64,000 nt of DNA from Priapulus caudatus. Lineage: Eukaryota; Priapulida; Priapulimorpha; Priapulimorphida; Priapulidae. The notes under the pieces are model-generated. The model was not told where the DNA came from and made no database searches. It saw nothing but the letters and a program-made list of their open reading frames with translations. The translations under genes were made by a program, and so were the position numbers. Every line of letters starts with the position of its first letter. Within the stretch, counting starts at the first letter, position 1. The stretch spans positions 645,307 through 709,306 of the forward strand of contig NW_014577074.1 of assembly GCF_000485595.1 (NCBI RefSeq), in the 5' to 3' direction. This document shows positions 10,101 to 18,440 of the stretch, piece after piece.

Positions 10101-13100
10101 CTACGCTTATTCAAAACACAAGTTCGACAATAATAATTCAAATCTAGTTTTACTAACCAACACATAGCCTCCCAATTATCCGACAGCCTGCAATGGAAGT
10201 GTGTACGACTGGAATAATGTCTGACAACTCCCCTTCAAAGACACTGAAATTGCAAGATGGTGTTGTAGGTATGTATAGTTCCTAGCCAAACTAATCAACT
10301 TGTCAGGCTGCAAGACTAACATTAATACAACAGTACAAAGACAGGAGAACAACATAGACATAATAAACAAATGATCAGTACACGAATGAAAGTGTCAATG
10401 ACACTGTAGCTCACCACAAAAAAGGACACAAATGAGTGAGTGAGAAGAAGTCAGTTTTAATTGAGCAACCATCGACGTACATTATAGCAACGAAGAGTAT
10501 ATATGGGAGAACTCCCATTATATACTCTTGATAATTATATGTGTAATTTTTTATGTGAAAATAATAAATAATATTATATATAAATAATAAATAATTTATA
10601 AACCAAAATGAATCACAATTTGTGACGGTAGATGGCGCTATACCTGCTTTGATGTTTCTTAGCATAAATCATTATATCATAATACTAATACTATTATAAT
10701 AATAGTATAAATCATAATATGTTCATAGCAGGAATTTTGCATTAAAGATATTGTCAATGAAATCTTGTAAAACGAACCAGACGAGTGTGACACCACAGAC
10801 TTTTTGTTATCTGCGTGTCTATATAATATGCTATATAAGTGCCAAACCCTACCTAATTTGCATAATTTTTTTTAAATATCAAAACCCCTATCCCTTATTC
10901 ATTCACATACCAAAAATGAGCAAAATCCGTTGAACCTGAACTGACTAATGGCAATTCCCATTTTTGGCAAAAAATTGGGGACGATGTCAAGGTGAGCTAA
11001 ATGAAAGTGTCAATGACACTGTAGCTCACCACAAAAAAGGACACAAATGAGTGAGAAAGAAGAAGTCAGTTTTAATTGAGCAACCATCGACGTACATTAT
11101 AGAAACGATTGCCATCTGTATATCGCAATAATAATTTATAAACCAAAATGAATCACAATTTGTGACTGTAGATGGCGCTATACCCGCTTTGTAGCGATGG
11201 CGTTTGAAACAAATAGGTTATGCTGCGTTCCGACATGTTTTATAAATCTTTACTCTAATATAGACGTTTTATTGGCAGGGTGGAGAGGAAATACCAATTT
11301 TGCATTAAAGATATTGTCAATTAAATCTTGTAAAACGAACCAGACGAGTGTGACACCACAGACTGTTTGTGCCTATATAATATGCTATATAATTGCCAAA
11401 CCCTACCTACTTTGCATAATTTTTTTTAAATATCAAAACCCCTAGCCCTTATTCATTCACATACCAAAAATGAGCAAAATCCGTTGAACCTGAACTGACT
11501 AATGGCAATTCGCATTTTTGCCAAAAAATTGCCGTGGCTCGAAAGTACGTCGACTGGCGTGCTTCAAAAAAGGACGTTTATTATGGGAGCATAGCAGTAA
11601 CAACTATACCCAATTTCAAACATGTGGGCCAAACGGTTCCTGAGTTATCGTTGACCGAAGCGAAATGTTGACGGACGGACGTACGACGGACGACGACCCA
11701 TGGCAATAGCTCAGCTTGACGATGTCAAGGTGAGCTAATAAGCACATGCGTTATTGTTATTATCTTTAATTTTGAACCTCAGACTGCGGACTCCCTCTTT
11801 CTGAGTGTAGGGAGTCCGTTGGACACCCGTGTTCAGAAGTTAATTTCTACCCCTGCTAATGTCTTTTAAAATGCTTATGTACTCTACATTGTTAATAGTT
11901 CCAGGTTAATGCCATTCAATTAAACCTATACAACACACAATCTCACTGCATGGATGTCACTGTGCACAAACTCACAGAATGATCGAACAGGTGGTAAACT
12001 GTGAGTGCAAAATTCAGACAATGCTTGATTCGTTTCCAGGGTTCTTGTTAATAGCCGGTAACCGGTTATTTTTACCGGCTATCGCGCAATTTGTTACCGG
12101 CTATCAATTTGAGAAACTCCCACTAAAGACGGTAAAATATTTAATCCATATTTGAAAAAACGAAGTTTATTTTAAATACTTCCAACCCAAAACTAACTCT
12201 GTGCACGGGCGGGTTTTTCTTTTTATAATAGATACTTAATAGCATATATTTTCCTATCTAAACTACCAAATTCTAGAACCCATACCCATCAAAATAGGCT
12301 ATTTGTGGGTCAAATCAGAAATTTTTATTCCGGGGGTGCATGCCCCCGGACCCCCCTAGCAGGGCTTCGCGCCTTCGCCGCTCGCCCTACCGTCCGTGCC
12401 GGAAAAACAGTTACCTGCTATTCATTGTCAAATTACCTGCTTTGTCAAAAGTTAACAAGAACCCTGCGTTTCACACTAAATCACAAACCCGTGGTGCTGC
12501 CGCCAGTCAAGTGCAGGTACTTAAGCCCGACATAGCTGCATATTTGTGATTTTAGTTACTCTGCGTTCGATAAACAGCATAATTTGAACATAGTAATTAG
12601 TATAAGTCGAGCATGATTAGACAGTGGCCAGTTAAAGACTGGACGTTTATGTGCCAGCTACTAAGCTAGTAGTTGTTTTTTATTGTGTCGTGAGCTACAG
12701 CTTGTCTGATCATGCTGCAGAGACACTACCGTTTCCTCGGCCAACGACAGTTAAAGTTTGGGACCCCGCAAATGTGTTTTTGCAAATGTGCTAAACTAGA
12801 CTCGGGCGCCCCCTTTTCGGTTCAAGGATAGAGAACATGGGTCCCAATAAAACCAATGTAATTTACATCAATATAAATATAATATTACATCAATATAATA
12901 GGTTAGGGTTATGGTTAGGGTTAGGATTAGGGTTAGAGTTAGAGTTAGGGTTAGGATTAGGGTTAGAGTTAGAGTTAGGGTTAGGATTAGGGTTAGAGTT
13001 AGGGTTAGGATTAGGGTTAGAATTAGGGTTAGGGTTAGGTTTAGGCACATTGGTTTTATTGGGACCCATGTTCTCTATCCTTGGGCCCCGTTTTCTAGCA

Positions 13101-13514
13101 GCGTTTGCAGGTCGTATAACGCTGTACTGACAGTGTATCATGACATGAACAAATGGCTACAGAGGTATAGTGTGTAGTACTAGTAGTAGGACTACTGTAC
13201 TATTAGTAGTAGTCTAAGTAGAGTTATAACTTATGAATACGAATTATGATTGATCATGTTGATAAAGAAAGCATTTGATTTGACTTGAACTGAAGTTGAT
13301 GTCGCATGTCGACAAATTTAGAAAAATGACATCCGTTCACATCATGCAGTGAAACAATATTACCGCTGTATGGAAAATAGGTTATATACATCATTACATG
13401 TCCTTACCTATAGAAGTTTTCAGAACCTCCGATTGCAACCAAGCAGTAGGTGTTTGTGAGCTTCGCGAATACACCAACTTCATTATTGTTTTCGAACTGC
13501 ACACGAACTGCCAT
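7139..13514 (-). CDS. EIF6: Eukaryotic translation initiation factor 6 (anti-association factor of the 60S subunit)
   Basis: Seven exons on the minus strand: 13514-13408 (ATG), 10243-10158, 9760-9585, 8758-8648, 8384-8319, 7923-7742 and a 10-base last exon 7148-7139 (C TCA GTG TAG). All introns are GT-AG, phases close, and the product is 245 aa, the same length as human eIF6. Family-diagnostic stretches: [15 protein letters not shown] near the N-terminus, [72 protein letters not shown] and [20 protein letters not shown]. eIF6 binds pre-60S particles in nucleolus and cytoplasm, blocks 40S joining and is released late in maturation (known of the family). Without splicing at 7741 the frame would run to 7522 through a transposon, so a tiny terminal exon is the better model. 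Intron 1 (3.2 kb) holds four repeat copies. Confidence 0.95.
7319..7676. mobile_element. Non-autonomous 'CARGG...GCGAAATTA' element in the last EIF6 intron
   Basis: Ends are inverted: 'caaggcgcgaaattagcacc' at the left, and the complement of 'cttaatttcatgccgtg' at the right. Flanking 5-mers are CGTAA and TGTAA (4 of 5 match). Internal repeats of 'ccggccca/gggccgg' type. 358 bp, no coding capacity. Same group as 8870-9178, 24659-24967 and probably 12037-12466. Confidence 0.7.
8870..9178. mobile_element. Non-autonomous element related to 7319-7676, in EIF6 intron 3
   Basis: Left end 'gtagcgcgcaaaattagcgc', right end 'ggctaatttcatgccttg'. Perfect 6-bp direct repeats ATAATA flank it (8864-8869 and 9179-9184). 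The inside repeats 'gggcctgttcaaa'. No open frame of note. Confidence 0.7.
10385..11737 (+). repeat. Repeat family B: two head-to-tail copies in EIF6 intron 1
   Basis: Unit 1 is 10385-11000 and unit 2 is 11001-11737. Each begins with 'aatgaaagtgtcaatgacac' (containing the palindrome GTGTCA-A-TGACAC), continues with 'tagctcacc' and ends 'gatgtcaaggtgagcta', so tagctcacc/ggtgagcta form inverted ends. Unit 2 keeps the full end with the hairpin CTTGAC-GAT-GTCAAG and a run of 'gacggacg'. Unit 1 has lost ~200 bp there and carries an AT-rich insertion. Because the leader is also duplicated, a tandem duplication fits better than two insertions. Confidence 0.8.
12037..12466. mobile_element. 430-bp MITE with cagggttcttgttaa ends, EIF6 intron 1
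   Basis: Inverted ends 'cagggttcttgttaa' and 'ttaacaagaaccctg'. Perfect 6-bp direct repeats CGTTTC flank both sides. The inside has an 'accggttatttttaccggct' foldback and a G/C-run module. No coding capacity. Confidence 0.85.
12819..13087. mobile_element. TIR element carrying a TTAGGG-type array (copy 1), EIF6 intron 1
   Basis: Inverted ends of about 36 bp, 'aaggatagagaacatggg' followed by 'tcccaataaaaccaatg', enclose about 145 bases of TTAGGG variants (ttaggg, ttagag, ttagga) at 12901-13045. The same element lies at 29649-29800 in the opposite orientation; end extensions (ggttc on one side, ggccc on the other) are shared once orientation is corrected, so these are element ends and not flanks. 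The long open frames here are by-products of a 6-base repeat. Confidence 0.85.
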
Positions 13515-14133
13515 GCTTTTAATCCAATCGGTTAGCTTTTAAAATGGTCTATGTTTCCAAGAAAATGAAGCAGTACGTCGAGATAATGAAATTTAACTAA
13601 CGCTACAGCAACAAACTTATGTATTATGAAATTGTTGCTAAAAGTGGTGTAACTTCGTCGACAAAATAATGAACATGCGAGCAGAGCGAGTTTACGTTTC
13701 AGCGCTAGCGCCATCTCTCGCTAATAATGTTAGTTATTATTTATTTCGAATTTTATTTTATAATTTTTTATTTGCACCGTCATTTGTTCAGCGGTATTAG
13801 CACAAGACGACGTAAATACCATAAGTACTTTGCACATGAAAAACCAGAAATATGCTAATAATGTAACATGTAGACAGACTGTTCTGGTGTGATTAGCGTA
13901 CCAAGGGGGTTGACAACTTCACACTGTTCTAAGATGCTATGAAACTTAAAATGAGCAACTTTGTTGAGACGTTGTAAAATGGAACGTTGGATTTAAACTC
14001 CGCTTGCACAAAAATTGCTCTGTGTCTGCAAGCATGTGACTTTATGCGAACGTGTGCATGTCCGTGCGTGCGTGAAAAATGCTATCATTATCTAGCTACA
14101 TCTATCATAGATGATAGATCGATCGAGTCGCCA

Positions 14134-14275
14134 GTGTTGTAGTCGAGTCCGCACCCCCCGAGTCCGAGTCCGAGTCCGAGTCCGCACCCCCCGAGTCCAA
14201 GTCCGAGTCCGAGTCCGCGTCACCCAAGTCCGAGTCCGAGTCCACACCACCCGAGTCCGAGTCCGAGTCCTGTTT
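14134..14275. repeat. (GAGTCC)n minisatellite, block 1
   Basis: Hexamer gagtcc repeated in short runs with 'cacccccc' interruptions. A second block with the same hexamer lies at 15886-15962, on the far side of the GTGC tract. Confidence 0.9.
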
Positions 14276-14279
14276 TGAT

Positions 14280-14402
14280 TAAAAAAAAAAAGAGGGAAAA
14301 ATCGGAAAAATTTGATTTAAAAAAAAAGAGGGAAAAATCGGAAAAAGGAAAAAATCGGGAAAAAAGAGAAAAAATCGGAAAAAAAGAAAAAAAGGGAAAA
14401 GA
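14280..14402. repeat. Polypurine tract
   Basis: About 120 bases almost wholly A and G (gaaaaatcggaaaa units with A runs), with scattered 'tc' and 'ttt'. Strong strand asymmetry right beside the minisatellite. Could favour triplex DNA; not coding. Confidence 0.8.
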
Positions 14403-14569
14403 TCGCAACAGTGCATCGTAGACATTCGAAAGTGTATAGCGATGTTTCACGTGACGTCATAGATCAGGTCACGTGTATTTGTTATGTGTTGTGGTTGGCA
14501 GAAGCGAAGCGTGCTGCTTGACATTTACAGATGAATGACCACATGTTGTGATAGAAAGCGCTGTTTATG

Positions 14570-15520
14570 TAGTGCACGTACACGTGCGTGACGCACACAC
14601 GCACGCATGCACGCACGTGTACGTGCACACGCACGCACGCAGGGCGTGCATGCGTGGGAACTTACACGTGCGTGCGTGCGTGCGTGCGTGAGCACGTACA
14701 CGTGCGTGCGTGTGCACGTACACGTGCGTGCATGCGTGCGTGAGTGCGTGGGCACGTACACGTGCGTGCATGCGTGCGTGCGTGTGCACGTACACGTGCG
14801 TGCATGAGTGTGTGCGCGCGCTGGCCGGTACACGTTTCGTGGCGTGCGTTGTCGCGTAGGTGCAGGTACACGTGTGTTCATGTGTGCGTGCCGTGCGTAC
14901 GTACGTGGTGTGCGGTACAGCGTGCGGCGCGTGCGTGCGTGGCACTTACACGTGCCGCCGCAGCGTGTGCACGCTACACGTGCCGTGCATCGCGGCGTCG
15001 GTGCACGTACACTTGCGTCGCACTGAGTTGTGCGGCGTACACTAAAGCACGGTACGCGTGCGTGCGTCGTGCGTGCGTGCGTGCGTGCGGCGTGCGTGTG
15101 AACTTACACTAGCTGCGTTGTCGTCGTCGTCCGTGTGGGCAACGTACACGTGCATGCGTGCGACATGCGTGTGCAGCGTACACCGTTCGTCGCGTGCGTG
15201 CGCTGCATGCCGTGGCGTGCGTGTGCAGGGTACACGTGTAGTGCATGTGGCGTGCGTGCGTACGCTGCGTGGTGTGCGCGTAACACCCCTGAACCGCGGT
15301 ACGTGCGTGCGTGTGGCGCATTCCTGACACCGTGCGTGCGTGCGTGTAAGGCGTGCGTGGTGCGTGCGTGTATGCGTGCGTGTGGTGTGTGCGTGCGTAC
15401 GCGCGTGGTGCGACGTTATGACGGCCGTGCGTGCGCCGGGTGCATGCGAAGCTGTGCGTGCGTGGCACGACACGTGAGTGCATACGAGGTGTTGGCGTGC
15501 GTGACGTGTGCTGTAGCTCG
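14570..15520. repeat. ~950-bp alternating purine/pyrimidine tract with a recurring ACGTACACGTG core
   Basis: Almost continuous gtgcgtgc/cgtgcatg dinucleotide alternation. The core 'cacgtacacgtgcgtgc' or a near variant recurs every ~25-60 bases (for example near 14573, 14693, 14716, 14753, 14788, 15001, 15141), decaying toward the right. Each core contains the CACGTG E-box palindrome. Such alternation is Z-DNA-prone (established). All overlapping open frames (Cys/Val/Arg or His/Thr/Arg) are by-products. Confidence 0.9.
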
Positions 15521-15885
15521 AAGCATATCCGCATCTGTCTTGCTGCAACTGCGCACGAAAACTACAGAAGACACGAAGCTCATACGAAACGTGTCAAAAA
15601 GTAACGGACCATTTCTGTTTGATAGCGCGCAATGACATCGCCTTGTTGATACCAAATTAGAGAGCTGCAGTACCTTCGAAGTGGTAGAAGAAGAAAAGAA
15701 GTGGTAGGAAAAGCGCAAAGGGACGAAGTGACAGCAGATTCAAACCAAAGGAACAAGCATCTTAATCGAGCCATTGAAAAAGTTACAAGATTAGGCCGTG
15801 TATCTAGAAAACCTAAAAGTTTTAGTTTTAAATTCTTGTAAACTGCGTCGTGTTACAATATGTACAGTTGTGTACTATGTATGTA

Positions 15886-15962
15886 GTGGCCTCGAGCCGG
15901 CCTCGACCCGAGTCCTCGAGTCCGGAGGGCTCGAGTCCGAGTCCGAGTCCGAGTCCGAGTCA
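15886..15962. repeat. (GAGTCC)n minisatellite, block 2
   Basis: Gagtcc hexamers preceded by 'cctcgagccggcctcgaccc', followed by a related gag/gac-rich stretch to about 16040. Same hexamer as block 1. The Ser/Glu frame here is a repeat by-product. Confidence 0.85.
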
Positions 15963-16215
15963 TTGCACTCCGAGGCCAAGACCGAGACCGAGCCCAAGGA
16001 AAACGGTCTCGAGGCCAAGACCGGCCTCGAGACCTACAACACTGAGATCGACGTTAGATTTGTTCCATTTCCGTTTCTGCAAATTGTATCTATTACGTTA
16101 CAACTGTTGTAAAACATTTTTTCAAAACTAAAACCATGAAAATAAATATAGTCGCTTTTTGACACACCAATTACCAATTTCAAAGGAACTTCGGTGGATT
16201 GTCTGTAATCACTTA

Positions 16216-16666
16216 CCGTCAGCTGGGGCTACTTTGAACACTTTCCAGATAGTTTAAAAAAAATCATTGCACATGGTATAATGAAATCGTTGAATAGTGA
16301 GCTATATTGGGGCTATACCTGAATCAAAAGAATGGTTGTATAAATTATCAGATTGGTTAAAGTGATGTGATAATTTTTTTTTGATTTTTATCTGTTCAAA
16401 GAAACCCCTGTGTTAGGGGCTATTTTGAACATTGTGTGTACTTCTGTGTGGTCTGTACTTGTGAAAGTTTGCAGGATGCTAATTTTTTTACAATTTCAAG
16501 TCAGCGATTTGCAATTTACTGCGGGACTCCTATTTCATGTATTAAATATTCAAATACATTGTAAAATATTTTCCAGATTGCCCATATAGCCATAATTCTC
16601 ATTTCATCTTTTTTGGCCCGGGGTGTTCAATGTTGCCCCGATGTTCAAAGTAGCCCAAGCTGACGG
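16216..16666. mobile_element. 451-bp Tc1/mariner-like MITE with TA target duplication
   Basis: Left end 'ccgtcagctggggctacttt' followed by 'gaac'; the right end is its inverse with one mismatch, 'gttcaaagtagcccaagctg' then 'acgg'. TA dinucleotides flank both sides (16214-16215, 16667-16668). The inside also repeats 'ggggctattttgaac'. No open frame. The superfamily follows from the TA duplication and is inference. Confidence 0.8.
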
Positions 16667-16804
16667 TACCCATTTTCACCTCTACCTTACATTACTGAAA
16701 GCTGAGAACAAGAAAGGAAGCATATAATAGGTGGAAATGGGCATTAGATGGATTTGATCATTTTACTGGAATATGGGATCATCTGTTGACTGATAGTTGG
16801 TATC

Positions 16805-16844
16805 AAGAGCGTATAAAGAAGGTTACCTTCTTAATACGCTCTTG
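16805..16844. mobile_element. 40-bp micro-palindromic insertion with 8-bp target duplication
   Basis: AAGAGCGTATAAAGAAGGT meets ACCTTCTTAATACGCTCTT in an almost perfect foldback ending in one extra G. The 8-mer TTGGTATC lies directly on both sides (16797-16804 and 16845-16852). The arms differ from the 4132/55820 family, so this is a second family of the same design. Confidence 0.8.
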
Positions 16845-17028
16845 TTGGTATCATTGCTTGATGTTATACCTTATTTATATGTTATGATTGAGAATATTAA
16901 TGTATCCAACACAGAATTATTGAAGACGGAATGAATTTAAATTTATAATAAAATAATAATTTTAAAATGGAAATTAAAAAGATTTTGAGATAAAAATATA
17001 TTGACGATAAAAAGATCAAAGGGAATTA

Positions 17029-17678
17029 ACAAGTACCGCAGTGCGACAGGGCTCATCTGGTGTCTGGTGTTCTGCTGATAAATTCATTTGTGCATAGCAA
17101 GACGTCTTATACATAAGTCTTCTTTATTCTTGTTTGACTTTCGTAGCCAATTGGAACAAATATATCAGCTATACTTTCGCACCCACCTAATCTCTATGCA
17201 TTGCAGACACATGTGCATTGCAGGTTGGCAGGCAACAATTATGATTAGAAGCGTGCCAGCCATGGGCTGCCCCGTGTTTTTGCCTACCCACACAAGCATT
17301 CACTGATCTAAAATCTGCCCTCTGCCCCAATGACCTTTGACCTCCAATTTCGGCACAGTGATGGCTTTTCCTACCATGATGCTATACACCGACTATCACG
17401 AGCCTAGGTCGAGCCGTTTAGATTTGTGCCGCAATTCTGCATTTCCTCCCTATACCTTAAGTTAAGGAGGGAATGTTCCCCCTTCTTTTACACCTCTTGA
17501 CCTTTGACCCACAGCTTTGACATCCCAACTCGTTTTCGGATTACCCCCCCACGTCCCAAATATCGTGACCGTACGTCGACCGGTTAAGATTTGTGCCCAA
17601 CTGTTGACGGACGCACGCACGAACGGACGGACGCTCATGCGATTCTACAAGCTGCATCTGACTATGTCAGATGAGCTA
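17029..17678 (-). repeat. Repeat family A, copy 3 (internally shortened)
   Basis: Inverse orientation: begins 'acaagtaccgcagtgcgaca' and ends 'catctgactatgtcagatga' then 'gcta', with a perfect hairpin at the end. It contains 'ccctataccttaagttaagg' and the accacgtcccaaatatcg segment found in all copies. Non-coding. Confidence 0.85.
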
Positions 17679-18440
17679 AAAATAAAGAAAATCTAATGGA
17701 AATATCCATTGGCATCTGGGCTACCATAATATAATAGGTATTGCACTTGTAATTTTGAATGTGATTTTTTATTCACCACAGATTGAAATTCTATACATTT
17801 ATCTTTTTTATAAAACTGATAAGTTTCATTCCACTAACAGATAATGTGTGTGCTTTGTATTTTGCAATACAGTCAATGATTTTTGGATTTTGCATATTCA
17901 TTATGACAGCTACATATATATTTCAGTAATACAATCGAGTACTGGAAAATCCTGGGACAACTCATTCATGGTGACACTCAATAAAAGAAACCCTATAAAA
18001 AACATCGTATAACTATAGCATGAAACGGCAATATCAATGTACATACGCTTCTTCATTAACACTGAAGCCTTCTTGATTTGGTTACTGCTTACACCTTTAG
18101 CTGATTTTGGTTAAAATAGTGTTGGTAAACATGTTCACAGGATGGGATGCTACTGCAGGTTTTGTCACATGGGACTGCACCCCAATGCCTTTCAAATACA
18201 GCCACAAGGAAAGCTTTTCTCAAACCATGGCTAATAGTTCCTAACTCCTAACTGCAACACAGCCCCTGATAGCTGTTCTGTGCTGCGATGTCCGGTGCAC
18301 AAACATGGCATAAATAGCTGGATGCCAATAGTTAACGGAGACACAACAACACCGAACTCATGGCCATGCCATCTCACTGTCTTCTGTTTGAAGCCACCAC
18401 ACTGTCTATTTATACACGTTCAACATCAGAAACAACAGCC

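Larger units (their letters stand above)
13515..18440. other. Repeat-rich spacer between EIF6 (5' end) and MFAP1 (3' end)
   Basis: No gene recognised in 4.9 kb. Holds a GAGTCC minisatellite (14134-14275), a purine tract (14280-14402), a ~950-bp GTGC/ACGT tract (14570-15520), a second GAGTCC block (15886-15962), a MITE (16216-16666), a micro-palindrome (16805-16844) and family A (17029-17678). The EIF6 promoter should lie just above 13514. The long open frames at 14.5-15.6 kb come from simple-sequence DNA. Confidence 0.6.

Noticed and set aside
12837-13177. Open frames rich in Leu/Gly, Pro/Asn, Arg/Val or Thr/Leu
   Set aside because: Translation of a TTAGGG-type repeat in several frames; no real gene.
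14220-15774. Many overlapping Cys/Val/Arg and His/Thr/Arg open frames
   Set aside because: GTGC and GAGTCC simple-sequence DNA has few stops in any frame; no motif and no splice logic.
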